From assembly GCA_964020975.1 (NCBI GenBank), contig OZ026612.1, positions 57,435,669-57,499,668 on the forward strand: a stretch of 64,000 nucleotides of DNA. The letters run 5' to 3'. This DNA is from Hermodice carunculata. Taxonomy: Eukaryota; Annelida; Polychaeta; Eunicida; Amphinomidae. The notes beneath the pieces were generated by a model. That model had not been told where the DNA came from. It saw nothing but the letters and a program-made list of their open reading frames with translations, and did no database searches. Made by a program: the position numbers and the translations under genes. Below are positions 22,501 to 37,500 of the stretch, piece after piece. Every line of letters starts with the position of its first letter. Position 1 is the first letter of the stretch.

Positions 22501-25500
22501 TTTGCTTACTATTCAAAATGAGGCTCCTGTATAAAACAGATTGATGGATTGAAACACTAATTCAAGGTTCTTATGAGAACTTAATCATGGACAATTAAAC
22601 TGAAATGGGTGTGAGCAGAAGTCTGGAACAGGAATCAGGAAATTTCATACGCCTTCAAATAAACAGAAGGATCAAAGTGATACCTATTACAAGATAAAAG
22701 TTTACAGCTCCTTCAGTTGATAAATTGTAACTGATTTGGAACTATCACCTTCAAAACACTACCCCTGGCATGACTGTCGCGCCCAATGCATGCTCTACCA
22801 GTACTAACCTGGAGCACTTGTATCTGGCAGCACCTCCACGGTAACCCTTTCCCCATGCTGGATTGGCACTGCATCCTCCTCATGGTCTGGCTCTGGTGGT
22901 CGTAATTCCCGTGGTGGAAATCCATGTTTGATTTTCTGCCTCTCTGGGGGTATCTGAAGCTCACTGGAAATCTTTTCTTGCAGAACTTTGAACGTGGTCT
23001 CCATATCCAAACTGAGAGTTGTCTTAAGTGAGAATAAAATCATAAATGAATCTGGTTTTCATCAAAGTGCAAGACTGAAACATGTGCCAAAATACCTAAC
23101 AGTTTACTGTCCATTTATTTCAGGTGTTAAGTTTCCTGGTTGGTAGAACATCCTTTGTTAACATAGCAACAGCTTCTAATTATAACACATACACATTCTG
23201 CAAAATACAAATGCTACAAGTTTATATTACTGACTAAAACTTCAATATTGCAATGACTTTTAAAAATGAATATCTTGAAAATTTACATTTATAAAAATAT
23301 ATGTCACCCTCTTACAATTACTGTATGGAGAATATAAAATCACTCTACCAACATCATAAGGGGGAGTTTATACAATGACTTCTATTGATCAAGCATTACA
23401 TTGTGACAAGCAATGCTGGTGTTCTCTGGTAACATGTGCAGAACCTAGTTCAGTCATCCACTATAAATATACTCATTTTCACACTTTTTGCATTTCACAC
23501 AGATAACAGAAGTTCCAATAGTTTGGACATACTTCCTGTTAAAATTGTGTTGGAATGCTATTTCATCATGTTTTTATTTTCATGGTCTTGTGTCATCAGC
23601 AAAACAATTGAAAATGAAACTACAGTAAAATTAAATGTAAAAGTATTTATTACACATCACGTGATAGCACCGAGTTTTACGTGAGCATTACGGTTGTTAA
23701 ACATAGACACCCACATATATATTTTTATGCAACCAGGTTGCTGCCATAATGAAAAAAGTAAAGTCATTCTCAAGTCCTATATTCAATACAGGATATATTG
23801 AAGTGTTCCGTGGTCTTTAAACATCAATGTGTAGAATAGACTACCTGTCTGCCATCTGAAGTGGTCACCCGTATCTTCTTCTGACTGCTGGGGGTCACAG
23901 GAGGTGGGGAGGCTGTGGAGGTAGAGACAGTGGGGGAAGCTGGGCCACCCCCTGCTGTCTTCTGGTGCTTTGGGGACTCCTGTAATTAGACGTAGCCAAA
24001 CATTCAACAATTGGTTCTGATTCAAGAGTCTTCATGATTTTACTGAAGTGAAACTGCTCGTGTGAAGCATTCTTGACATAATGCTAACGCTTACTGACAA
24101 GTTTTGTTGAATATCATGTTGGACAGTGCTAATGAGCACAATCATTTTTTTTTTTTTACCTCATCTGTGTATTTTAACAGTCGGGTTACACTAACACAGG
24201 TTCTAAATAGACTGACTATGTGATCAAGAACTTACAGGATGCTTCTTTGGACTAGTCTTCTGGGCAGCCTCTCTCTGAGACAGTTCTGATGTCTTGCGTT
24301 TTTGCATCTGGGCAGCATTGGTTTCAACTTTTTTCTTCAAGTTTTTCTCTGTTTCACTCATGGTCAGCTCTTCTTTATGCATAGTCTTGTGCTGAAGAAA
24401 TATGAAAACATAGTCAATTAGTTAGTTCTTCAGGTAACCTGCTTTTTAAAACCAGATAAATCCAAAGTAGGAATCAATGGAGGACAACCCCAAAACAAAT
24501 CTTCAGTGGTCACTGGAGGGATAATGTGTAAAAGTAATTAAAAGGCAATCAGAAATTGCTGGATCCATGCATTCCTCACCTCATTTATAACCTTGCTAAT
24601 CACAGGTCTCATTTTGGAATAACTGTAGTCAATAAAAATAGGCTATCACCATGACCCAGACACTTAACCTACTGAATTACTTTTATGCATGACACCTTCG
24701 TGTCCAGATACACAGGTGTGTAAAGTTTCATGATTAGTCAAAGGACAACAGAATTATAGCCCAGACATGAAGTGTAAAGTAGTTTTGTATGAATGTATCA
24801 CTGTGACTCAGATACTTGACGTAGTGACCTACTTTTGTTCATGACACACCTTCAGGTCAAGATTTGTGTGTGTGTGAAGTTTCATAAAACTAAGTTAAAT
24901 AGTAAAGGAATTATAGCCCTGACATGATTTTACAAGAACATATCACTGTGACCCAGATACTTATCTAATGACCTACTTTTGGTACACGACACACCCTTAT
25001 GTCCATGTGCTACTATGTGTAAAGTTTCATTAATCTAAGTTGAAGGACAAGCGAATTATAGCCCGGACACACGGACATACGGAAAAAGGGATTTCTATAT
25101 GCCCCTTAGAGGTTACGAGGGGGGCATAATACATTAGGTTAGTTCTGTGTGTACATGTAGTCTTGCTCTGTCTTTCCCAATATATACCATACTCCAGTGT
25201 TATACATATCACAATATTTATGTCAAGAAAACAAACCTTTTAGGGAAAAAAGAAAAAGAGTTTTACCATCTACACTGGCTCAGCTGAACCTGTCAGAGTA
25301 AAATGCAGCAGATTATAAGAATGACCTAGTTTCCCCATTTCTAAAATTTAGGAAGTCAGAATTTCAACAACCAGAAAAAGGAAAAGTCTACATAATTTAC
25401 CTTATGTCCAGTGAGGATAATTTTATAGGCCGAGTCACTTCTCCAGCTGGCATCTGTGTCTTCATGGTAGTCCATACTACTTGACTCAGCTGTGGCACCC

Positions 25501-28500
25501 TGTGGCTTGTCTTCCTTTTCCTCTTTGGCAGCAGTCTGACGCAGGATGTTGTCCACCACCTTCTGTACCAGTCGCTCACTACCAAACTCACCTGAAAACA
25601 TGGCCACATTGCCCATGTACTAGGACTTTCTCCATTTTTGTTGGAAGTTATTAATTTTGCAGACACCTTGAAACTTATTGAAACAACAGCATAATGCACC
25701 ACTTATATATACATATATGTGTGTGTATATATGTATCCCCGCACACAAAGTCTGTTATTTATATTGTAAAATCCTATGTGCAAAATTCATAAATCCCCAC
25801 ACAAGTCAAAATGAGAAACTAAAGAGTGCCATTGGTGATTTCCCTGATAACTTGAATATCTGACCATAAAGACTCCATAAAATGTTTTAACTGCTTCTTT
25901 ATTCTTTTTAGGTTAGGCTCTCTTTTGCCTGTAAAATCCTAGACATAAGACAAACACAAAAATAATGCAACTACAGCATCAGAGTAACTATAAGAGGCAA
26001 TGGAAACAGAAATTCCAAATATTGCTATCTACAGGGTCCTATGAAGTTTTCCAGTCAGAGATACAATCCTGAATGAGATCAGGCTCTTTTTTCCCCACTG
26101 ACACTTTCACTGTGTCACAATATAGGTGCCTTTGTTCTGTGTTTCAAGGACTTTTTCAAGTGAACTTTACTCTTTGTTTCTTTAAATCTGGGATTTTTTT
26201 TTACATCTGAGCAGATGCATAATTACACTACCTGTATGGTACAATGTGTCAACATGCAGTATTATGTATATTATCACAGAATTCAAAAAGATCAGAGAAG
26301 TAAAACTGTTTGAAAGGCTGATAAAACTAAGCACTATTTATTTGGGTGTGTTCTCTGTGTTGCAAGACCTAAAGTACAGCAGTAAAAGTCTCACCTGGAA
26401 AGTGTTTCTGAACCATCTTCTGTGCCACCTCAAAGACATTACTGTTCATGCCTGGTTCTGACTCAAACTGGAACCACACTACCTTATCGCCAACAACTTT
26501 GCCATTCCACTCCAAAGTCACAGGGAAGCTACAATGATATAGTTGAGTTTAAATGTGACTTCCCTCTACCAGTCAGCAACAACAGAAATAAATCTTCACT
26601 TGTGAAGCTCACTGCAAGTGTTTCCACTTCTCCATACATGTTATGGAGTAATCTTGCTATACCCCTTACACAGTTTAACAAAGTAAGAAAGTTGTTTTGC
26701 AAGAAACTTTTTTTATGGGATTTAACAGATGTACAGAAACTAGTATTTCATCATAATGTGTCATGCTACAAGCAAACTTCAATGAAACCCAGTATTTTTC
26801 ACATTTTACACAAATCTTGCCAACTTCTCCACTGATGACTCAAAGTCTTACAGTTAGTCTTTCTATACAGTTAAACTTGGTAAGAACTACATTATAAATG
26901 TAACTGGCATTACACCATCCCAGCACAATAAAAATGTTCATATACTATAACTCTTTCCCAAACATCAAAAGTAAGCATCATCTATAATTATGAACAGCAA
27001 GATCCTATTCCTGTGTTCATGGTCTCCATTTCCTTACATCTGTGGTAGGTTGTCAAATTCCTTGCCATCCCAGTAATGTTTGAAGCCACATTGACAGCGA
27101 CCTGCTTGAGTACGGGTTGTTGTGCGATCACCATTCATGTATTTTACAGTGTTGTCACCCTTCAACTGCCGCATGTTGGATCTGTAATAGAGAGAACTTC
27201 TAATTACAGTTGATCAAAAGTCATCCACCAAGAACAGGTATTAAAAATTATGTTTTTAAAACATGAAAATAATAAATTATCAAAAGATTTGGGCAAATAC
27301 CCCAAAATACTTTCTTAATCTTGTCCACAGAACCGATCGGAGAAACGTTTTATTTTTGGATTTATATCACTTTGACCACTGTACAATTGTAAGCTACATG
27401 ACGAGGTGAACAGGCACTAGATTAGAGATAACAGTGTGCAACATGTTTTGTTTCATCTGCAACCCATCAGGCACAGTAGGGGTCTCAGAGTCACATTATA
27501 TTGATAGGAGGACGTGACAAATAAGACAAAGAACATTGTTTGTCTGAACATACCCTTGACACCATCCACAGTGTGTAAGTTTGCTGCGTTCCATATCTGG
27601 TACCAACTCGTCCTTTTGTGGATTGTACTGGCATATTAGACCTGTTAATAGTTCATATATGTATTACAATGAACTATAAGACTTCTGATACTTGTAAGCT
27701 TCTACATAATAATACAATAAATTGTATAGAAGTGACAGTTTGTGTCTTTGTAAGATAAATTCTTGTCTCACACAATGTTAAAGCCATTCTTTCTGTGGAA
27801 ATACAATGTCAATTTATGTTGAACAGTGAATATTTAATCTAAAATAGGACAAAAAATAGTCAAAGCTGAATAACACTGTTGGTTTCTCTTGAACTTAATT
27901 TTGTGCGGTAAACTAAAAACTCTATATGCATGAATATACAAAGAGCTATAGGTTGCCATTCATTTTCCTGACATTAATTTATCGTACCTAATTAATGAAA
28001 ATCCAAGACTACATGTATAAACAAGAACCCTGAGTTACCCTGCATGGGGAATGAATATTTTTTGTCTGCTCGTAGCTTCCCATGAGTCCTCTCTGCCAGC
28101 GTATATAGACTTCCCCCAGGCTTCAACCAGTCGGGGAAAATGTTGGACTCTGTGATGGCATCACAGGTTAGACACTTATACAACCTGTTTTCATGAACAG
28201 CTTTCTGTGTGGCTTCCAACACAACTTCTGGTCTCACCCCAACAATGCCTGGAACATCAAGAATTTTAATTTTTCTATAAGGACACCATACAGAACTTTG
28301 GCATTTCTCACAAAAGCAAAAGTACCTTTATTTTTATCATGAAAATGTCCTGAAACAGTTTAACTACACTTACTATACAGACTGTAAAAACTCATCATCA
28401 TACCCTATGGGCACTATGGTTGATCTGCTTTGCCCTGATGGCAGGAAAACCACTGCCTAAACAACTGGTTCCTGGTAGTACAAATTATTGTGTAGTGAAA

Positions 28501-31500
28501 TAAGTGAACTTAAGAGTGCACAAAGAGTGTTATAATCACCTCAAGACCTACACTCTAAGTTTACAGCTGCTCTCACATAGAGATACCATATTTGTACTCT
28601 TGTAGACACACTGTAACAAAAAGATATCATATGAATACTCTTGTAGACGTACTGCTAAGTACCATACCTGTACTCTTGTAGATGTACTGTAACATATAGA
28701 TATCATACCTGTGCTCTTGTAGACATACTGGTGGACATCTGCCACTAGTGAAGGGTTGACCTGGTACTCTTCCTCAAACACTTTCTCCATAGCAGCTACC
28801 AGGCGCAGGACATACTTATCCTGGAAAATAAATTTGACTGTAACTATGCAGTTATGTTAAGAGTCATAAAATAGACACATCTTTATTCTAAATGAGAGCT
28901 TATTTTGTTTTGAAATAGGTAAACTTGTTTGGATTTTGATGGTAAAAAAGACAGGATATGGCACACATTTCATTCTGATCATTTTTGAATTTGAAGTTTC
29001 TATGGCGGTGGGGAGCCCTTCAAATTACACGTAGCTACATGTTTTAAGCCATTCTCACGTCACAATAGGTACATGGAGCTTAAGTACTCTTTATTTGTAA
29101 ATTACTGACATATTTTTTCCCTAAAATGAAATCTGTTCATCCTATACATGTACACTACTGAATACAGGATATTCATATTAGCTGTGGTGCTGCTGTAGCC
29201 TTTATCCTTCAAGAAAGGAGTTCAGGTATGTACAGGCATATTGCTGTACAGTGGTCCCTCTCTCATAAGACCACCCCAAAAGCAGCCAAAAAGTGGCTTT
29301 ATAAGAGGGGTGGCCTCTCTTGAGAGGGAGAATACAATGGAAATACCATACCTTCTGCACAAGAATGCTGGCTTTTCAAGAGGGGCGGCCTCTGGTGAGA
29401 GGGGCCTTATAAGAGGGGGACCACTGTATCAAACATAGCAATATATGTCACTCTTGCCAGACCAGCAACTTGGACAAAATTAACTATTTAAAAAGTCATT
29501 GTCATGCCCCCCCCCCCCCCCACACACACACACACAATGAGCTAGGTGTAAGAAGGGGTTGTCATGTGTTTGGAACAAGTATTCTTTACTCCCACAAATG
29601 TTAGTACTGTAATACCCTTATTCTTCCATCAGTATGGCCCATATTATGGCAGTTGATTGTCACTTGCCTAATGACAGGGTCAAGGATTTAGGTCAGAAAT
29701 TAATATTTAGAGGACCTGCCATGAGCAAATCACAGGAGAACTGCTAATGGGTCTCCTACGAACATATTCAAGTGAGTTATCAGGAAAGCTGTCCACATGA
29801 ACTTCTTTCAAAATCTGTTACATTGAGAAGTCATCAACCGCTCTCCTAAAATGTTTCAGGTGTATGTGGTGATGCGGGAGAGCAATCACTCTTTTCATAG
29901 GAAGGCAATGCCTGACCTATATTGACTTGCTTTTGTGTCTAATCATGGTAATGTAGTTTGATAATTTTATCTAATGACATAGCAGCTGTCTCTTTTTACC
30001 AACATAAAAGATGTAAAGTAAAGCTAGCCATAAACAACATACTTACTTGGAGACATTTATTTCCACCTATGACACATGCACCATCTTCATCTAAGTCAAC
30101 ATATTGTCTAACTAAATCATTTGGCATTCCCCATGACTTTGGCATCATCCAACCAGGTAGTTTAGGCAAGGGACGACCTGAAAAGTTCCAAGTACATTGT
30201 GTTTCATTGTAAATGTGTTCACAATGTATATATTTTGAACACAATATGTACTAAATATCACTTTAATACATCTAACTGCACCTTATTCATTAGCCTGATC
30301 AGGATAATGGAACTGTTTATCGGGATTAGTTCAACCAGTTAACCAAGGCAACATATGTCAACACAGGTTTTTTTCCACAAAAATGTGAACCCTAATATTT
30401 AAAAAAAAAAAATCCATAAATCACCAAAGCAAGATTCGCCCACCAGATATACCCACCAAGTTTGCAGAATATTTTGCACACAGTTTTGGAGAAAAACTAA
30501 ATACATAGTATACATGCATTTACACTGGTATCATTGTGCTAAAAGTTGTTACATGTATTCCCGTGGATCATTCTGCATTAAAAAAAACAAAAACAAAAAC
30601 AAAAAAACATATATATATATCAGGAGTTGATATGACCTTGTAGTGAACAAATGCATGAAGTGTAGCATGTCATCAGAGCACATTCCTACAAATTTATGAG
30701 GAGAAAAAAATACAACAAGAGGACAAAGATGGGCGTGTAAAACAAGACAAGGGTCTTTGATGGACATTGGTTTGTTGCGACCGGTTTCGATCCAAATGGA
30801 TCTCATCAGGCAATGAGGATAACCGCCAGGACACCCATTTTATATATGTACATGTACATGTAACTTTGTCATTGTTAAGTAATGCACATGAGTGTGAGAA
30901 TGTTCAACAGCAAAAAAAAAAAAAAAACTACACATAGCTTCAGCGCAAAGCGTTGACTGAAGGGTCTGCAATACCGAGCATGTAATTAGGCTGCCATTTG
31001 CTCAAACTAGGTCATGGTGACACTAATATCTTGGCCTTATTGAACTTTCGGGGACCCGAGCCTCTATAGGTGAATTGCCATTATGATGTCTATGTTCCTA
31101 CCTGAAGTGGAGTTTATTGCGCCGCTGGCTGTTTGGTAACATTCCTTTATGTTTTTCTAATAGAAAAGAGATGTTTGCGCGGCAGGCATTGTGTCATTAA
31201 AATATAGAAAAAACTATTTTATTCCGTGAAAGCATCGATTGAATTGATTATCACGTCCGCCATTTGCATATTCACCAAACAACTTTGGACGTCAATATTA
31301 CCCACAATGCAACACTGGAACATAATTTTAACCAATCACGGTACGTCTACTAAATTAGCCATGTGTGCGTGCTTACATTCACGTGCCAGGTGAACGTGAT
31401 GCCCCAAGATATTCCCAGGGAGGATCTCAGCGTTCATTCTTTCTTGAAAATTCTTTCTTTGAAATAGTTAAGCAATATTTTTATTATTCATGATCACATT

Positions 31501-34500
31501 TAATATTATATGATATGGTCCCCAATAGCACTTGCGGCAGCCACCTTCAAGGATATCAGATCATCGGCAGAAACGCTGATGCTTAATTTACATGTTACGA
31601 GCAGTCAGGAGTCATCTCAAATAAGTGATTCGTGTTGCTACTGATTATTCAAAACACATCCCTAACTTTCATGAACATTGAACCATTATTAGTCCTATAG
31701 GGGCTCGGGTCTCCTAAAGTTCAATAAGGCCAAAATCTTATCAGTTCATCTTGCCAGGTAAGATAAGCATATTGCCAAATTTGTGCAAAATACATAGAGG
31801 CATTTGGTAGATATTGCGGTAACGAGAATGTGCACATTTGGACAGACAGAAATCCAGACCGCCAACCCGAAAACATAAAGGGTCCCCCATGGGGCGGACC
31901 CTTAGAAAAAAAAGAGGACCAAGATGGACCTCAGCTTTGCTGACAAGCATCTGGAGGTTCATGGCTGACCCAAGTGAAAACATATTTCTGGCAAATGTCC
32001 GTCTTAGCCTAATCTGTTTGAGACCAAATACAAATAGAGAAACTGCGCTAGGGTCTAAAAGAAAACATACATGTAGCATAACTAACTTCACCAAAGCACA
32101 TAGACAGCAATACCAACTGGAATACCTCATTAAAGAGGTCACCTCTCCAATAGAATTAAATTACATGCTAGGACCTGCTGTATCCAAGAAGCTGCTTCTA
32201 CATGTAGTTTGAATGTTCATATTCTTCTACATGGAATCAGCTATTTATAAAACAATGCTAGATCCTATGCTCATAGCATTATGCTATGACAGTGATGTAA
32301 ACAATGGCTTTCCACTCCTTGACAGAACTTGTCTCTGCTCATACCCTGCATTGAGTGCTCAACCGAGTACAGGCCTCTGACAACCCTGTTACAAAATTCA
32401 GCTCATCAGCTTTGTAAGCCACCTAGCAACTGACAATGGAACTAACCCAAACAGCTACGAATCCTCACAAAAATAATTATATAAACCTCCAAAATTTCCA
32501 GCATCACAACCCCTTCACAATTTATAATGGTTCATGCCATTCATTCTTTATTTTGTGTAATAGTTGTATTACAGTGTTTAGATAATAAATTGTGCTCAAG
32601 CATGTTTACTTTCAGGTGGCTCCAGTTGTGTAATATGCATAGGCCCTATTACCAAAGATTGCAGCTTTGCAAATAAAAAACATTGATCTGACAAATGGCG
32701 ACCAAGCCAGATTCTTACTCTGCATGCAAGCTCCTTTTGCTGACTGCTCATCACACCTGCAGTATCATATCACCTAACCCTGATCACGGCAACCTCTGTA
32801 AATGCATCATATTTTGCACATACCTAATTTAGCAGCTTTCAAATTTTACGTCTGTTACGAGAATTTCTCAAATTTGCCTCTGCTAAAAATTGTGAATTTG
32901 TCTGATAAAGATACAATCACTAGAAGGCTATAATACATTACTTTATTTGGCAAAGCTATCCAATTTTACACCAAAAATATAATTAAAAATTTCCCATTGA
33001 TCCAATCTTTTACAATAAAATATTGTCTCCATAACACTGATGCCAAACTATTAACACATCCACACATTGTAAATTCCCTTAATTTTGCTTTATTTTTATT
33101 TTCGTTTATTTCATTGATACCATAAAACTATGAAAATAAGAAAAAACAAAGAAACAAACAAACAAACAAACAAAAAATGAAATATTATTTTAGGATACAT
33201 TTAAAAGGTATGATGCCCAAAATGGTGACATAAAAACTTCAGTTAAATGTAAAAAATGTAACAATAGTAACAGAACCCCAGCCCAAGAGCTCTGCTCACT
33301 TTGTAAAGCTGACAGAGCTAAAAACCCGATGACCTGTAGCATATATGTAAGCTCAACTGACTGGCAAGTCAGCTGAGCTAAAATTGCTATGGGGTCAGTC
33401 TATGATACTCCTTGACAGTGGCAAACCTTTGCTGAAACCCACCTTTGACACCAACTAAAGCCAGGTAGTGATTTCTACCTGGATTACTCCATGCCAGACA
33501 TATGGGCTTATTCAGTGTTCCATCCTTCCCACGACATTGCTCCACTGGGACCAGTCCAGGCAAGAAAATTCCTGAAACAATGTGTTACATGTACTAACTT
33601 GCATGATTATTTACTCAGATTACAGCTAAATCTTGTACATAGTGTTTTCATGCTGAAAAAAAAAACAAAAAACAAAAAAAAAACAAACCCATAGGTAACT
33701 CCAATAAACACAGGGTTCCTGCAGTTTTCAGCCACTGAATCATATTTTAGACCAACTGCACACCACCATTTTTTAAGTTTAAAACAAAGCAATTTTTTTA
33801 CTCAGACTGATAAATCATATTTTTAATTCTACTGCACTTTTTCTGATAACGAATTGTTGTTTTGTTTTGTACTCTTTGGATGTGCATGTCAGCATTCATG
33901 TGCTATTTCAACAATATTCTGGTGTGTTTGAACAAGTACTCCTTTGGACTCTAGCTGAGGAGTAACTTTCCTGACATCATAATCACTATACCCTTCATGC
34001 ACTGACATCATTTTGACACTTGCACAAGTCACATGATGTTTGTTCTTAAACTGTCACTGGTATGGCTAACAATAAATCACACTGTCAAACTATTAATTCC
34101 TGATTATTAGTTACATCAATTCCATACTCGAACAGTTAACTCTTGAGAGATATAAATTTTTAGAAATCATGACACTGAGTCACAATATGTAAAAAAAATA
34201 AAATAAATAAAAAAAATAAGCCATCCAACTACTCGATGTTGTTTTGGTTTTGGTTTCAGTTTCAGATTGTTATTCTGTTCACACTCTGCTGGTAAACTCA
34301 CCTTTCGAAAGTTCCAGCTATCCAAAAGTGACGTCAAACTGAATTTCATCTACCCAAATATGAACAATTAAGCCTCTTGGGTAGCTACAATAGACAGTCA
34401 CCCTGTGAAGTCTTTTAGGTGGATTTAGTTGCGCTAAACTTCACCATGTACCATGCATACATGTATGCATTTAGATGTGCCTGTGGGTCTGTGACTGTCA

Positions 34501-37500
34501 TTGGCTCTGTTTGTCCCCTGAACAACTGCCCAACATTCTAAATGCTTAATGCCAATATATTCATATTTTTGTGAAATTTGTAATGCAAAATGAGCAAGAA
34601 TAGTACAGCTAAAGGAGGGACAAAGTAGGACTTTTTTAGACAAAATAAACTGCACATCAACATGTCATTGGTTACTCATTGTCACGACATGTATGTTAAC
34701 TATTGCGATAGCCATATGTACAAGTAGCTCTAGACTGATAAAAATACATTCTTTTACCCGTTATTTTGTCAACATGTACACTGAGAGCTGTTCATGTAAC
34801 ACTTATAGGGGTGGGGTGAGGGGTGTTTGAATCCCAGTAATTCATGCCATACAATACTAAGCTTTGGCAATTGGTTGAGGTTCCTGCACTGCCTGTCCTG
34901 TCATCCTGTAGCCATAGCAGGACTTACCAAGCAATGTAAATGCCCTTGATGTTGGATGGCTAAAATTAACTTCATTGAAAAGTTATTGTTGATGAAACTC
35001 ATTTCTGCATAAAACCCCTTCCAACCTTCAGAAAGCTAGTCAAAGTCAAGCTGGGTGTATGTCAAACTTGGCAAAATAACTTTGCACGACAGTGGTTGCC
35101 AGTTGTGTCTGTCCTACATCAAGATGCAGTCTACTGGTTTCGTGGGGGAGTCCATTCACATCTCCAGACAGATGCCCTCCCTAAACAGAAACTGCGGCCA
35201 GCACACTCTCCCAGGGACTCAGTCAATAATACATGTACAGTAGTCCCTGTCTTCAGAGACCACTCCAAAGGAAAGTCAAATTGTGGTCTCTCAAAACAGG
35301 CGGTCTTTCATTAGATGTACAATAACATGGAAAGGATAGCACAATGTTCTCAGAGAATGGTCTTAAAAAGTTACGCTGTCTCTCATTAGAGAGGTCTCTC
35401 AAGACAGGTACCACTGTACATGTACATCCTATTAACCAGTGTGCATATACAGTGTAGGCCTACTAATTTCAGGTATGCAAAGCATGGCACAACACATGGT
35501 GTGCCATACCACATATATTTGTTTAAAGATGAAAATTACTATTTTGGTCAGAGATGATTGGGAGCAAAATTGTGGAAATCACCATGCTTACATGGTAATG
35601 TAGCAGTTCACAATTTTATGTTTAATATGGGCTGGTAAGGTCACTCTTCTTTATAATGAACAATTGGTGAAATGTCAGATTTAACAATGATGTTTCTCAA
35701 TCAATTTAAAATTCTTCTAAGTTGAATTTAACTACTGCTCACAGTGACAACTGGTCTGTTCTATGGAACGTGATGTTGACTAAAATATTTTGCATGAAGT
35801 TGATCTCAACAAACTGTCCAACACATTCCTTTCAGACCAGGATATGTTGGCAGTTGAGGAAAAGCTCTCCCTATGAACTTGAAGATGCAATCTACTTCTT
35901 GGCAAATGTATCAGCAGAGAAATCAGGGACTCGAATGGAATTAGTTAGTTGTCATGTAAAATACATCATTTATAAGAAATGGGGTTGCAAGGTTGAAATT
36001 GGTTAAAAGGGTAACATAATATTTGAACAAATCTTGACCCCTCCCCCCCCCCCCCAATCCAACCTAACAGTCAAGAAGACCTAGGTGACCCCAACCGAAG
36101 AACAAAAATATTTTCTTGTCATTTCTTCTATCATTAGAACACATTCTCAGTAATTTCTTCACACAATGTTGCCTGACACTGTCAAATAAAGGCCTGAGAG
36201 GCAGCTAAAAAGGCAACCAACTGTGATACCACACTATAAGATTTTCCTATGGGCAATACATAATATTGTATTCATTCTAACAGTAGCACACTGTGCTAAT
36301 GCAAAGATTTCCTGGAGCAGATACTGTTTTTGTGGAGTTTTGTGACAATGATATGTCTTAATAATACCAAGAGCTAATTACACTTATTATAGAATCCATA
36401 TGGCATAAATTGACAACAATGAACCCTCTTCTTCCATCAGAAGCAGTATTTAAAAAAAAAAAAAACATTGAAAAATACCTAATTCTTACTAAACCCTCAA
36501 GATTCAAAAGTAGGCTGTGTGCTTATATTAGGGCGTGTACTACAATTGGAATGAACATGGTAGCACTGGAACGAACTTATATGGAGCAAGTTCTGTTGAT
36601 GTGTTTACATGTTTACTTGGCCTTTCACCACTAATTTTGGGAAACAAAACTCATGGTATCATAATAGCAGCTTTGAACATACTTTACCTGCATAGTCTCC
36701 ACTACTCTGCATACCAAGTATGGAGTCCAACAAAAGGATTGGACGCTTGAGAACATTTGCAAGTCCAAATATGTGAATGTTTCTCAAACCAAGGGGTTCT
36801 CCATCGGATGGTGAATAGAATGGATCACACTCTTCTATTATGTCCACCCATTCATTGGCATCCACAAAATCTTGAAACAAGTTCTTGTATTTATCTAAGT
36901 TTAACAGAAAATGTGACTTAAGATTTTCACGTAAAGCATGCCAGAAGAGTTCTCGTCCAATCAGAGCTCTGGACACAGCATGGACTAGGCAATGTCCATC
37001 TCCATCAGCATGGATTGGAAGTAAGACTTCCTGGTTCCCATTGTATTTTCTGATGGCGTTGAGAGTATCTCCAAGATATTTCATGCTCCCAGTTCTGTCA
37101 CGCCCATACCCAACAACTTCAACATGTTCTTGTTCAATCAAAAATGCTCTGTCACCCAAAATAGAACAATTAAAGACCTCTGGTTGGCCCATGTCTTTCA
37201 ACAACTTGGCTTGTCCAGAATGTTTGTCCATCCCATACTTTGTCAGTAAAGGTGATAATAGCTTACACTGGTAATTTGACAATCCAAGAACTTTCACCGA
37301 ATCTGTACCTTTCTTTGGTTTTGTGTTACCTAGAAGTATATTTTTCAGTATATTATGCAAGGCCACTTCTGGGTCCTTTACTTCCTCAATGTTGTGGAGG
37401 GCCCTCTTTGCATGTCTCTGTCCACAGCTGGTACACTCAATACTTGAGTCATAGGCTGGAAAGAAGAGTTTGGCACGGCACTGCTCATCAGGGCAATATC

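Larger units (their letters stand above)
33572..36687. other. VCPIP1 intron 1
   Basis: AT-rich intron with two MITEs (35236-35418 and 36269-36556) and A-rich runs near 33660 and 34190. No coding segment is recognised. Confidence 0.6.

Noticed and set aside
31741-32212. Overlapping open frames of 124 (plus) and 133 (minus) codons
   Set aside because: Part of the stretch is a dispersed-repeat tail. No conserved motif or plausible splice structure was seen.
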